A stretch of DNA of 64,000 bases from Erigeron canadensis (GCF_010389155.1 NC_057765.1:28894980-28958979); one strand, 5' to 3'. Positions 1 to 12,394 are shown, counted from the first letter of the stretch. Notes: generated from the letters alone by a model not told the origin. A program made the numbers and translations.

Positions 1-195
1 AACTTGGATATTCTATGTTATTACATAAAATTTCCAACAATAATATGCCAATTTGATCATGATTTCAAATCCAAAATAAAAAAATCGTAACAAATGTTTA
101 ATTGAAAATTGAACAATATCACCAAATCATACAGAAAAACTTACTATTACAAAATCAAGCAAATATAGAACAACATACTATATATTCATTAATCA

Positions 196-1317
196 TTAAT
201 TAAACATACTTGAAGGGGAAACCAGACTCTCCACATAACCGATCCCCTGGATCATTTGAAAATAGTCAGGACTTGCAGATACGTTTATCACTTTAGGCGG
301 ATCCGACTCTTTCAATACATCATAGATATAACGAGTTCTTGGAATGAATTGATCGTCGATATAAGAATGATCCCGTTATCCAAAATACATATAGGTCTGT
401 ACTCGAATACACGTACATGCAACCATGAGTCCTTCGATCTCAACATGCACCATCGTCCGTACTCTTCGTTAATACATATACACTAAAAAGCCTTTTAGGC
501 CACTTGGATTCACCGTCGACTATGCAAAGGCGTACCCAAAAGAAGCCAAGTCGTGCTTAACTATGTGAGTCCTAATATTCCATAATCACTAGGTAAATGT
601 ATATCGGAAAGTACCATGTTGTTAACATCGAGAGCCACGATCTTAGAGGAATCATCTTGGAAGGGGTACTTAATAGTAGCGATCCAATTAATACAAAGAT
701 CCGTTTGCAAACGTACCGACTTTATTCAAATGGTTAATTTGCATTCCAAACGAAGTTTTTTAACACGCTCCATGAGTTCGTTTTAAGACTGAAAACATCA
801 CAAGTTTGCTTAAAAGGATACTCACAACCTCTAAATCTAATAATCTTTAAGTCACCCGGGTGGGTTAAACCGTAACCAAATCCGTATACATGGTTCTTAC
901 ACTTATTGCATAAAGAATGCGAGTCAGGAGGAATCGGCTTGGACGCCTCAGTAAGCGGATTATATAAAACCATATATTCAAGAAAATCTTGAATCACTAA
1001 AAGGACTATGCCGCCATTGCACGATCCAGCAAACGTGACATCTTTACCTTCTAATTATTCGGGTTTCGCAAAACGTGAAGAACTAGAAGGAAAAGTGACC
1101 ATGGAACGAGTCATGTCGTTTTCGTAGAAAACATCAATGGGTAATTCAAAGGGCAAGAGGATCTTTCGATCACCTGTCCATGATTTGATGAGATAGTTGA
1201 AATGACCCGATTCCAATGCTTACATACGCATTTGAGCCTCATCGAGAGTTTTATCGGAAGCCGGACAATTATATTATACATAATCTCGGCCGGGATGGCG
1301 GATTAGTCTAATCCGCC
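196..1317 (-). pseudogene. F-box/FBA protein pseudogene 1
   Basis: Read on the minus strand, this matches the two other F-box copies in the window. It has an F-box segment near 1190-1290 (IPAEIMYNIIVRLPIK, then CVCKHWNRVIS), an F-box-associated segment near 730-1000 (VLYNPLTEA, YGFGYG, CDVFSLKTNSW) and the same C-terminal end (ESLVSPS..FN, stop at 196-198). Proteins of this family are SCF ubiquitin-ligase substrate adaptors, and the FBA region is thought to bind the target. No single frame runs through: the longest open piece covers only 734-997. Bases corresponding to the conserved DPYY after the F-box are lost near 1200. No ATG exists at the expected start, which is occupied by a 21-bp palindrome. 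This is a decayed tandem duplicate, not an expressed gene. Bases 1-195 hold nothing recognisable. Confidence 0.8.
1297..1317. repeat. 21-bp palindrome at the lost start of F-box 1
   Basis: Ten-base arms GGCGGATTAG and CTAATCCGCC flank one central base. The other two F-box copies have ATGGGGGAYATC at this place, so the palindrome replaces the normal start codon. Confidence 0.8.
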
Positions 1318-3488
1318 TCTGATGGTTCTGTACGGTTCCATCGTAATTGTTTAATTTGGAAGGAAAAAAGAAATTGGATTTTTCAATATAATCGGCATTA
1401 TGGGATATAGTGTATGGATAGAGGTAAAATAAAACAACAATTAACATAAAATAAATAAGCTAGACACCATATAAAGATGACATGTGGTATAAGAATTTTT
1501 AAAAATAAATATATAATGTTGAGGGTATTTTAGAGATTAACTAATAATATTCTTTTCTCTTATTAAAAGAAAATAACTTTGGAACGTTTCAAATTTTATA
1601 AAATTACATCAAATTCATATTCAAATTTGAATCCTTACTTTTCATCTGACGCCTCAACAAAAAGTGCTTATATATTTCTTTATTTATAAGTCCGATCGTC
1701 AAAGTAAAACAAATTTTTTCTTATCTATTTATAAGTCTTTATTATTATTATCATTTTTTTTATAATTATTATTAATCAACTATTACAACTTTTTTTTAAC
1801 GTCAGCCTTAAAGTGTAGTAGTTATGCATCAAAAAAAATATTTATTGTTAGTTGTGCATCATATATTTAAAAAAACTTTGTGAACTAAAAACATCACTGC
1901 ATGTGCATCATTTTACATCTTAATGAATCTTTTAGACACATGAGTATGCTTATCTTAATATATAAACATGGATAATTTAAATAAATGGATCAATATATAT
2001 AAATTGGTGCATCATAATTTAGACAAATGAATCAATATGCATTGATAAAATTGTTTGGTTGAAATTTGATCTATCAACAATTTTAAGTGCATCATTATTT
2101 AGACAAATGAATCAAGATGATCGGGTATATAATAATTTAGATAAATGGATTAATCTATATAAATTGGTGCATCATTATTTAGACAAATGAATCATAATTT
2201 AAATAAATGAATCAATATTTATAAGTAGTATAAATGTATAGTACGATAAATACGTACAAATGAAATTCAATTTTACAATCTTTTTCTATTTCTATATAAA
2301 ATGTTTAACTGTGGTTCTATCTTATTTATCTTACAATAATAGTTATTTTATAAAACTAACCTCCTGTATATATACTAATATACACGTATTTGGAGTAGGC
2401 TCCAAGACTCCACAAGTGATTCATTTGATCCTTTATATATCCAAACTTGACAGAAATAACCCTTTCAGTTTGATCAAGTGATCATCATGTAACCGAAAAT
2501 CTTGAATGCAAGTGATTATAGGAACTATGATACACGCAAATAAGAAACGAAAAAAAAAATGAAAATTTAATAATTAATAATGAAATATTTACAATCTATT
2601 TATTTGTAAAAACAATTAATAATGATAATATCTTACTAAAGACTAGTCCAAGTTATATTCGTCTTTTTGAATTGAATATTTGATTTATATGAACTATTTA
2701 GGATCTTAATTAGGAGTAATTGGCAAAATGTACGTGGACTGGAATCATGAGTCAGCTTGTTCCAAGCTGGCACTCTTTGATTTTGTGGTTAATTGGCTAT
2801 GCAGGGGAAACTAATGGAAACGTGACGGAGTAATAAAAATTTGAAATCTAAATGCAGATAGCTAGAAATGAGCATTTATTTTCCAGTATCAGTATCAATA
2901 TGCAAGGGATGTATGGGATGATATATATGAAGCATGGATAATGGGAATAATGAATGATCTGAATATGTTGGTGAGTGCAATTGCTGCAAGGAAAATATAC
3001 AATAAGTATTCAACTTGAGATAACCTTTTAACAACCCCACAAAATTCTTATAAAGTTGTAGCTAAATTTCACGCTTGTTAATATCATGAAAATTGTTCGG
3101 TGACCTAGATTGAAAATCATGGCTACGAAGTGTGGTTCAGTTTTCTATCATACTGGTTGCTGATGCTTGTTGTTGAGCTATTGTGTAGAGATGGTGAATT
3201 GTGTACCTACAATGGCAACTGAAAACTACTTGAATTGGGGGACGGATTAGTTTACATATGATCGAGTTTAAAACATAATTATAATATTGAATTATCAAAT
3301 TCGAGTTGAACCAAGTTTAGTTAATGGTATCATCTCTACTGATCAAGTCTAGACAATTTGGTACTTGATTGAGAAATTGAGATTATTTGGAGAAATTAGA
3401 CTTTTTCTTTTTGGTATATACGTTAAAACTTTCTAGTCCTTATTTGTCCAGATTTAAAGCCTTTTTTTCTGGTTGATTCTTAAGGTAT
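1318..3488. other. AT-rich intergenic stretch, no gene seen
   Basis: No coding signal or intact transposon end was recognised. From about 1880 to 2225 a loose direct repeat recurs with the core GCATCATTATTTAGACAAA followed by TGAATCAA, several degenerate copies at irregular spacing, probably an old decayed minisatellite or transposon remnant. The open frame at 2260-2481 is AT-rich and has no family resemblance. Confidence 0.5.
1880..2225. repeat. degenerate direct repeats (GCATCATTATTTAGACAAATG core)
   Basis: At least four imperfect copies of a segment reading roughly GTGCATCATTATTTAGACAA then ATGAATCAA occur in about 350 bases, near 2013, 2089, 2167 and, more decayed, near 1905 and 2190. 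The spacing is uneven. No ORF is associated with them. Confidence 0.5.
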
Positions 3489-4170
3489 ATAGCATAAAGG
3501 TGAAAAAGAACGTGTCCATGGAACGGTTGGCTTTGCTTGGGGTGTCTAAAAGGTCAACTTGGAAGACGGGAGTGGTACCAGAAGGCATGTCGACCTATTG
3601 GTTTAGGTTGAAGAAGGAGAAGTGGGAGTGGTGCTAGAAGGCGGTGAGAGGCACATGAGTTTTGTGGCTGCTGATTTTTGGGGAGATATCCTAAATGGTT
3701 TGAAGCTGACCTCTGGTATAATGGATATTATCTAGAACGGTATAGATTCCGTGCGTATGGTGATGATTCGGCTTCATGTCGTATACGTACTAGTGGTTGT
3801 TTTTGTAGCTAGTGAACATACATCTCCACTCTCCCCTTTTGGTTGCAGACCTTTTTGTATTAGGCGTATTGCCGTATTGGCTAGTTTCCATGCTACATTA
3901 GTGTCAACTACTGTCCTGCTTTTGTTGCTCTGTTGCTGATTATTGTACGTGTTGTTAGTAGCAAAATTACAAAATGTAGTTCTTTTATTTTGTAATCAGT
4001 AATTAATGGACCATTTTCTTATACATTAAGGGGAATGACTTGAAGAATGAATGGAGCAACTGACAAAATGGGCAGAAACGAACGGGTTGAGAAAAGCATG
4101 TACTTTGACGATTTCTAAAAGTTAATCGAGTTAGAGTTAGCAATATATTTTTGTTACCCAATGTTGCATA
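3489..4170 (+). pseudogene. cupin (DUF861-type) pseudogene with its 3' flank
   Basis: This is a decayed copy of the intact cupin gene at 52448-52861. Similarity starts at the codons for SIKVEKNVS and runs through the stop (3489-3774) into the 3' UTR (to about 4170), so it arose by DNA duplication rather than from mRNA alone. The chloroplast transit-peptide region (about the first 40 residues) is missing. The segment coding for KCNVPWDW of the intact gene is replaced by a short stretch that resembles a later part of the same gene, and other indels and a stop (near 3632) break the frame. The open frame at 3751-3939 falls in the former 3' UTR and is not a gene. The element sits between two F-box pseudogenes, so the F-box/cupin neighbourhood was duplicated as a block. 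Confidence 0.85.
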
Positions 4171-4291
4171 CTAATAATAATAATCAAAATAAACTTAAGA
4201 TTCATCATATATGGTAGCACTTAAACAAATTATCCAAATCGATCATAAAAAAGTGATGATCAACAAAATTTCAAAAGCTAGCATTAATTAA

Positions 4292-5241
4292 TTAATTAAA
4301 CAAAGTTGAAGGAGAAACCAAACTCTCCACATACTCGATCCCGCAATGCCGGCTCCTCCGAAAATAGTGCTCATGACTTTCAGAAACCTTGATCACCTTA
4401 TGCGATTGTTTGAATACGTCATAGATAAAGAGTTCTTTGGCTGAACGGATCAATACAAGAATGATCCCGTTATCCAAAATACTTATAGGGCTGTACGATT
4501 TCAGATTTAAATCAAAAAAAGCAGTTTCTGTAATCCACGACGGCTTCTCAACACCTTCCACCTCCTCCGGTATTATTATTCGTACATCAATACCATTCGT
4601 TCGAACGGTCCAGCTTAGTCCGACCATGCTTAGGAATCCATCCAGCGTACCCAAAACAGGCTCATAATAAGGACTATGATATCCATCCCAAGGTACATGT
4701 ATATACGAAAGTACTATATATGTCGTTAACATCAAGAGCCATGATCTTGTACCTATTATTAGTCATCCAATACAAAGATCCATTTGCAAACGTACCCACA
4801 TCATCCAACAAGTTAGCTCCTTGAACAAAGTTATTCAACACGGTCCATGAATTCGTTTTAGTACTGAAAACATCACAAGTATGCCATATGATCATCATAA
4901 AACGACATCTGGTTACGACAATCTTGAAGGACTAAAAGGACTATTCCATTGTATGATCCAACAAGCGTGACAGCTTTACCTCTTTCAAGCTTCCAAAAAG
5001 ATGAAGAATTAAGAGTGACCATGGAACGAGTTATCGTGTCGTTTTCATCCAGAACATCGACAGGTTCAAAGGGAAGGAGGATTTTCCGATCCCCTACTTT
5101 ACATGACTTGGCAAAGTACGGATCCGATATAACACGATTCCAACGCTTACATACGTATCTGATCTTCACCAACAGGTTTACCGGAACCCGAAGAAATATA
5201 TTATGCAAAATCTTGGCCGGGATATTGGAGATGTCCCCCAT
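4292..5241 (-). pseudogene. F-box/FBA protein pseudogene 2
   Basis: This minus-strand copy keeps the start (MGDISNIPAKILHNIFLRVP, ATG at 5239-5241) and the F-box (residues about 6-45, ending CVCKRWNRVISDPYF). The first open piece ends at 4873. The middle FBA part (VLYNPLT to the FGYG and VRF motifs in copy 3) is missing: an internal deletion joins DDHM directly to the CDVFSTKTNSW segment and shifts the frame near 4885. A second small indel near 4705-4715 shifts it again, leaving a C-terminal open piece at 4292-4735 that ends GIEYVESLVSPSTLFN. The family usually has about 370-400 residues. An F-box-only peptide of 122 residues could still be made from 5241-4873, but nothing suggests it is. Confidence 0.8.
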
Positions 5242-5555
5242 GTCGAAACCCTTGATTCGATGTTTCTATGTACCATATATATGTGGTCTAATAATTAAAC
5301 AAATAGCTAGGTTTTCAATATATACTTGTCGTTTTGGGAACCAATAAAATAAGGTTGTTTCAATCATCGGTTTTATTATTTATATATAGACTAGAATTAA
5401 TAGCATATAATTAAAAGATACATATAAACTTAAACTTTGGAGTAGCCACCAAGTAATCTATACGCATTACTTATTTATTCTAGAAAAAAGTCCAACTAAT
5501 TAATTTATTCAAAAGCAAATGTCATAGATCGAAGAACAAATGAATTAACCATTAA

Positions 5556-5578
5556 TTAATTAAACAAATTTGAAGGAA
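5556..5578 (-). pseudogene. F-box/FBA pseudogene 3, last seven codons and stop
   Basis: Read on the minus strand, these bases encode P-S-N-L-F-N-stop, the conserved end of the F-box paralogues (compare SPSTLFN-stop of copy 2). The codons that belong directly upstream are at 17606, on the far side of the CACTA element. The following 3' UTR (about 5460-5555) has the same ATTAATTAATTAA run as the other copies. Confidence 0.75.
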
Positions 5579-5681
5579 CACTACAAATAATATTACATTA
5601 AGTGTGAACAAATTAAAAATATTGTAAAAACATATAGAAATAAAAATGTGTATAAATTCTTCATACTAAAAAGTGTGTATA

Positions 5682-5884
5682 TGTTATGAATAAATATGGA
5701 ATGGATGTCCATACCTATTTACTAGATATAGAGAGATCTTATACTTTATTAGATGATTATATTGCTTTCTTAGGGAAAAATCTATTGTTATAATATATAT
5801 ACATATATTCATGAGATTAATGAGATAACGATTCATTCTCTAGTTTTTGTTTATTGTTCCTTATTTTATAGTAAGTCTCTACCA
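5682..5884 (+). repeat. 5' LTR of the decayed copia element
   Basis: This begins TGTTATG and matches 17128-17339 over nearly its whole length, with small indels and several substitutions. Its outer end is in the CACTA subterminal region. The inner end is approximate, because the last 15 bases differ from the other LTR. Confidence 0.7.
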
Positions 5885-6844
5885 AAAATAAATTTTTTTT
5901 TCCATCGATCTGCCGAAAAACAAAATAAGTAAGGAAACCAATTTTTTGGGTTTGCTATTCTAGCCGCCAAACTCTACAAATAATAATTGTTAATGTAATG
6001 ATAACAATAGTTTTTTTGGTTTTGGAGTTCTTAGTCGATGGAAACAATAGATCAAGGTGAGAGTTATCTCCTATAAATTTGTGGTATGATATTTTTTACA
6101 TCCCCGGCCTTCAAGGTAATTTTCATTCTCTTTATTTAATTAAGATAAATGGAGTTTATAAATTGACTGTAAAGATAAGCAATTATCTTCAGCGAAGAAG
6201 GAAAAGAAAATAATATATCAAAATTTAATCCACTTAATACGAAAATTAATATATTCATTGGTTTTATGCTTCTGGCAGCTTAATACGAAACTTAATCCTT
6301 TATTATTATATCTTTCTTATTGATAATAATTATCCATGCAACTCAAAACACAAATTACTTACGAGTAACTTCTAAAGTGTGATTATTTAGCTACATACAA
6401 TGGATTGAGAGTTAAACAAAATTTACTATGCTTCTCGATATTCACTAATTTTTTTTTTCGTTTATTATTATATGATCTAACCTTGAAGTAATCTTAAGGT
6501 TTCTAAATAATTTCTAGAATTTATCACATATAAAAAAGGAACAATGTATATATGCAAATATAAAGATCAAATTTTTGTGTATAATTTATTAATTCTTCTT
6601 TGAGCTAGCATGTTGCTAGCGTAGCGTACACATATTATGATCACACAATGTGTTAATTCCTGGTATGATTTGCAGAATAGATTTTATTAATTTAAGTATA
6701 AAAGAAAATTGTAAGAGTAATATTCTGTCAATTAACATTATACATGGTAAGAACCAAAAGAAATTGATCTAACGATATGTAAAAGTGTCAAATTTGAAAA
6801 TATTTGTATCTGTACATATGTTTATAACAAAATAAATAAGGGTT
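5885..6844. other. copia interior remnant, nothing recognisable
   Basis: AT-rich sequence between the 5' LTR and the Mutator-like element. No primer-binding site, gag motif or other feature was recognised. Confidence 0.5.
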
Positions 6845-6945
6845 TAGTGCTACGGAATGCAATAAACTATGACCAAAAAGTTATAGTGTGCACGAACTAA
6901 CGACTTACTTTATTGTATGGCGAGAAAATGGCTAAACATGCTATT

Positions 6946-7668
6946 GTGGATGAAAAGTGTTTTTGGGCTTATGTGGCACCGGTCAGCTCCATATATAGGT
7001 TCTCTTGTTTATCTTGGATTCTTGGTTCTCTTTTCCTCCACCACCCAAAATGACGACAACCATAACCATCAACTTTCCGGCCACCTTCTCAACCCACTAA
7101 ACAACAACCACCACCATCACCACCACATGACTCCACCGCTACCGCCACCACAATCATCCTTAACCAAACCCCACCAAAACCCACTTTCCGATTTCATTTT
7201 TTCCACTTTATCCCTCTTCATTATCCATTCCCCAAATACCACAAAACAACGTCGTTTCATCAAATTCCCAATCACCATGCCGTTAACCACCACCAGCACC
7301 ACCACCATAAACCGCCGTAACTTCCCAACCCCACAATCCCTTTCTGATTGGCTCAAACCCCGTCTCCCATCTGACTCATTATCCACTTGGGGGACCCGAC
7401 CCGGAACCAAAAACGTACATAATCTTTGGTTAGAACTCACTGACGGCGAAATATCACTTGCTGACGCAACCCACCTTTAAGAACACTTGATGTTGTTGTC
7501 TTAAGAATCTTGGATGATCAAAATCGAATCTTGATTGAAACCCAACAAGAATTATCAAATGGGGATACCCAAATGCGGTTTAGACTGTTATCCGAAAAAA
7601 TGAAACCTAATGAGACCGTTGAACAAGTTGTTTTCAGGGCAGTTAAAGAAGAACTTGGTTCAATTATT
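6946..7668 (+). pseudogene. captured fragment of a Nudix-like host gene
   Basis: An open frame at 6917-7480 begins inside the terminal inverted repeat and runs into sequence with normal protein character: SDWLKPRLPSDSLSTWG, GTKNVHNLWLELTDGE. The same protein continues in another frame from 7473 (RILDDQNRILIETQQELSNG, then LSEKMKPNE and AVKEELGS), so one base is missing in a C run near 7470-7475. The ending ETVEQVVFRAVKEELG resembles a Nudix box (E-x7-R-x3-E-E-x-G) in degenerate form. Similarity to protein stops at about 7668, where a GT-rich intron-like stretch starts. This looks like the first exon and the start of an intron of a host gene, captured by the element. It includes a run of six histidines near 7110-7127. 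The parent gene is not in this window, and the family name is a tentative reading. Confidence 0.5.
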
Positions 7669-7752
7669 GTGTGTGTATATAGTGCGTGTGTATTTGTGTG
7701 TGTACCGGTGTGTGGTGGTGATATATCATATATCTGTATGTATATATATATA

Positions 7753-8859
7753 CTAGGTTTTTTACCCACGCGATGCGTGAATGTTGAATTTATTTTTCAA
7801 AACTTTTAACGTTGATAATCAATAACATGTGATTTAGTTATTGTAATTTTGATGGTTGTTTACTTTGCTAGCTATGCGAATAGAATTTTTTAAAAATAGA
7901 ATCTAATTGTTACAATTTACAAAGTTAACAAATAAAATAATTGACTAAATAACAAACAATAAAAAAAAAACTCACATTCATTACTCACAAAAATGAATAT
8001 ATCCCGTTCTTTTGGATAATGATGTTTCAAAAAGTTATTATTCACCAAGAATCTGCGACCTCTATGTCTAGTTAACGAAAACCTAACAAAAATAATATAC
8101 ACAAAAAACCCATTAATTTCAAGGAACAAATTAATATAAACATATTGAAGTTCCAACTTAACTGTATTTCAATGGTTTAGAAAACATCCAAAAAGCAGTA
8201 TGCTTGGTATCTCTTTATATAAATAACCAATTCGTATTAATATAGTAAACTATTTTGCATGAAAACGTAAAACCTAGAAACCATAACATAACTACATTCA
8301 CTTTGACTAATAAGAAAGCAATACAAAAATTTACGTTGCTTACATTCATTCATCTATTTATATATGCAAAAATATATAAGTTAAGACATATGATTTAAAA
8401 ATCGGGTAAGTAAATCTATATATATTTCCTATAAATTGAAGATTTTGTTATTAATGAAATTTAGGTTTTTTAGAACATCTAGTTTCTTTATTTATATATC
8501 CGCTATATTAATATATTAATTAAAGATATCTAAATTCTAAAATTAAAGAATACGGAGTATGCAGTTATATCTAAATCATTTAAATAAAAAAATATGGAGT
8601 ATGCATTCAATGGTTAATAAATCAAATGAATTTTGTGGTTTAATTTTCTAAACTTTGTCAGTAAAGTAGAATCAATTATAGAAATGATGGATTTTTTATA
8701 ATTTTTTTAAAGATATATATAAATAGAGTAAAATATTGTCAAAAAAATATGAATATGCCATGTAAGATAAATCCTATGTGGCAAATTTATAAAATAGGTT
8801 AGACTTTTTTAGAGACTCTAAAATCATTCGGTTTCCCACTGTTTTAATAATTATATAGA
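7753..8859 (-). mobile_element. non-autonomous Helitron inside the Mutator-like element
   Basis: On the minus strand the left edge ends in CTAG (7756-7753), preceded by a short hairpin with arms CACGC and GCGTG about 12 bases upstream, and followed by T. The right edge begins TCTATATAATTATTAAAA after an A. Insertion between A and T, a 5' TC, a 3' CTRR and a hairpin near the 3' end are the Helitron hallmarks. The 1.1-kb body is AT-rich and codes for nothing. The ORF at 7917-8156 has no family resemblance. Confidence 0.6.
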
Positions 8860-9088
8860 TATATATATAATGTGTAAATAATATATTTTTAGTTTTGTTT
8901 AATGAATCAAATCCACATAAGCAAGGGTCAACGGTGTAAAGTCAAAGCGGTGACCGTCTACCTTTTTACCAGGTCAGTTTTGAATGCTATAGAACTTTTT
9001 AGCAGGTTTCTGCCATAGAATAAAGAAAATCGTTAGTTCGTGCACACTATAACTTTTCGGTCATAGTTTATTGCATTCCGTAGCACTA

Positions 9089-10588
9089 TAACTTTGATTT
9101 GATATATTTTCTTTGTTTATAAAAAAATAAATAATAAAAAAAAAACATAAACGTTTTTGTTATAGAAAAGAAAAGAATTAAATTTTCTTTTGTTTTTCAA
9201 TAGATTTTGATTTGTGTCTTGATATGGTCTATATATCCATGGGTATTGTTGGCAGCTCACTTTTATAATTATAGAAAGAATTTATATTCGTGATCTTACA
9301 AGATTTTATCAATTGTTACTATATGAGTATGCTTATATATGATTGATTGACAATAAATTGAACATACTTATAATCTTTGGTTAACCATGCACTTATTTAT
9401 AAATAATCCTGACTTATTTCGATTACATAATTGATGGATGTATTGAAATACTCTGCTAGAATTTAGATATTCATTGATATAACTTTATTTTATTTTTAAT
9501 CATATTGAAATCTTGTTTTCTTTGTAAGGTGGGGTAATATATATACAACTTTATAAGGTCTTGACAGGATTATAAATCTTTGTTTACATTATAAATATAT
9601 CCGTTACTAGAGGTTGGTTATTTTGTTACATCAAAGAATTAAGATGATAATTAATGTGGGTTACAAACGTGAATTGTTGTTTCATAATGCTATACGGTAA
9701 TGGAATATTAATAATGTTTGTTATCTATGAAATATTGGTTATACTGAACAAGATCTCTTATATATAAATTATGATCTTGCAAAGAGTGTTTTCTCTACGT
9801 GTGATATGGGTATCTTATGGTGATAAACTTCGATAATTGATATTGTGAAGGTTTTTATGGATGATGATAATTTTTTTTGTAGTATCATCGAAATACAGTG
9901 AATAGCTCTAGAGGAGCTACAATAGATATATCATGAGAATCAAATGTTTTGAGTTGTGATAATACATGTGGATTGTACGAAGCAAGTGTGACAATATGAA
10001 TATAAACAAATCGTTTATACACTCTTGATTATCTGATTAATTGGAATGACCGGTTGAACCAAGAGATTTTTCTAAATGATTATTTAAATTGTGAATATTT
10101 GTCTATATTGAATGTGTATGCAATACAATGAGGATTGAATCTTTTATTTTAATGAAACATATGCTAAGGAGATGTAAGTAGGCCTATACATCGTCCATCA
10201 AAAGACCATTTCGTGTTTTAAATCGATACATTGTCTAAATGGGTCATCAAAGTCGCAACATGAAGTTTGCGTGATTAATTGCTCATCTGATAAGATTGAG
10301 AACATGTTCCATATTGTATTGGCACTAATGATTAATTTTGTAATTGATAATTGAGAGCAAATGAATGACTCATGATTTGGGGCCATGTTATTTAACATGC
10401 AATAATATGAACTCGCATCATGCCAATAGTGTTCCTCCCCATTCAAATTGGTTTATGGTCAGAACCAAGTATGTCTCATATAAGAGTTTTTTTGTTGTTG
10501 TGCGATATATGTTAAAGTTGCTCCACCACAACGCACAAAGATGAGATCTTAAAGAATGTTGGAAATAATGTTGGGAAAATAGACGTGA
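9089..10588. other. copia interior remnant, no gene seen
   Basis: AT-rich sequence between the Mutator-like element and solo LTR A, with many stops in all frames. It should be part of the old copia internal region by position, but I could not read any gag, integrase or reverse-transcriptase motif in it. Confidence 0.4.
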
Positions 10589-12394
10589 TGTAACATTCGT
10601 GACTTTTGACCTATGTTGACTTGTAACGAAACGAAATTTAAGGTATGATTAAATGATAAATTTCGGAACGTTTTGACATGTTTTAACGTAACGTTGAGTT
10701 AGATTATGTTTACGGTTTCGTTTTAGCGTTTAAATGGGTAACGAATAGCTATTGGTCGAAGTTAGCGGAGCGGGAGCCACATTTGGACCTCTATAGGCCG
10801 GCCCCCAACTCCCTCTCCCCCCTTCCTTTCCCTTTTCATTTCTTTCTTCCTTTTCCTCTCCAAAAGTGAACACCAAAACACCTCTCCCTTCCCTCTAAAT
10901 TCTTGGATTTTTCTATTATTGTTTGGGCTAGATTAGTGATAAATACTTCATCATCATCATCATCATCATCAACTAAACATCATGTCAAAGGATCAAACCT
11001 TCAAGTTCAAGAAAATCTCCATCTTTGGGTCAAATTCGGATTCAAGGGCTTTTAGAAGATTTGGTAAGTGAAATCTAACTTAATTTCTCCATTTCAGGTC
11101 ATTAAACAGGTTTCCTAGTCAAATCTTATGGGTTCTTGCTTGATTTCGGGTCAAAAACGGATTTGGGTCGATTTAGGGTTTCATTAGGGTTTTGGTTGAA
11201 TTTGAGGTGAATCCGGATTTGTATGATGTTATGCATCGAATCTATGATAGGGGTTTTGTTTGTTTATGTCAAATGATGTTGGTTTGTGCTTCAAAACATG
11301 TCTTGAACCTTCCTTGGTCGACTATGGGGTCAAAATGGGTGTTTTTGGGTCGTTTATGGTGATGAGCCGCTACTGTTGAGTGCAGATTTGTAACACCCCG
11401 AGCTAGGCTCGAAATGCACTGAAAAGCATGACACAAGATGGAATTAGCGTAGAACGAGACTATATGAAAATAAAAGGATTCCGTGAACCCAACATTTAGT
11501 TTACAAGTTACAAAAGCATAAGGAGCATACAACCATCAAGAGTTTTACAAAAATGATATCAAAAGATGGCTCATGATCCTAAGCGAGTCCCATCAATGGG
11601 AAATGAATCACGGATCCATGGTCATAGTCCAACTTCTAGCAATGCAATCAAGCTCTTGGGTTATCTTGGTTACCTAAAAAGTGTACTAGACAATGTCAAC
11701 ACTAGGTTGGTGAGTTCGTAGGAAAGAAGGAACAAGAACACGTACCAATGCCATCCATCACATACACAAACATAAAGAACAAGAATTTAGACATCAATTA
11801 AGTATCTAACATGACCAATGATCTCACACTTGCACATAATATCCCTCAATTGTTCTCATGTCATCCATAATTGTCATCAAGCACTAAAAGTGCCCGTTTG
11901 TATTGTCATCATGCCCCTCATTTCATTCATTCCACGTAAATTGATCATCCATGGCCATCATTGTCCACACATAACCAAACACCACGTGTATATACTTCCT
12001 ATGATACTACTTTTGAAAGACCTTTGATGCTTATATATAGGGTCATCCGCAGCCTTCCCACCACATCTCCAACCTTTCAAAGGCATTACCATCCTCCATA
12101 TATACACAACTAACCTAAAACAACTCATCATGCATACACAAGTAACCATACAACAAATCACATAATTGCACGTCCTCAAAACCTTCACGCAACATGAAAA
12201 ATCACAAATGTCATCATGCGAGAAGTACACTTTTCAGCCCGACTCTTAAAAGAGTAACGGAAGCTACGAAAACTCACCTTTGCCAAACAATAACAAGTTG
12301 AGATTGAGTTATAAACGTCCACTCGTTCCGCGTCCACAACCTATCAATGTGCATAACATGTTTTCAAAACAAGACTTTACATATGGTTTTTAAA

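Larger units (their letters stand above)
6845..9088. mobile_element. Mutator-like (Pack-MULE type) element
   Basis: The ends are long inverted repeats. The outer 60 bases (6845-6904 and 9029-9088, starting TAGTGCTACGGAATGC) differ at only one position. Weaker similarity extends inward to about 98 bases, to 6942 and 8992. No transposase is present. The interior holds a host gene fragment (6946-7668) and a Helitron (7753-8859). Long terminal inverted repeats around a captured gene piece are the hallmark of Pack-MULEs. No convincing 9-bp target duplication was found next to the ends, which weakens the assignment to the Mutator superfamily. Confidence 0.6.

Noticed and set aside
3751..3939. A small membrane-protein gene of 62 residues
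   Set aside because: It lies in the former 3' UTR of the cupin pseudogene. The matching stretch after 52862 is also non-coding.
6917..7480. An intact single-exon gene of 187 residues
   Set aside because: Its ATG lies in a transposon terminal repeat, the frame is lost where the protein similarity continues in another frame, and the piece ends at an intron-like border.
6836..9097. A 9-bp target duplication for the Mutator-like element
   Set aside because: Bases outside the inverted repeats (ending GGGTT on the left, starting TAACTTTGA on the right) do not match at any reasonable offset.
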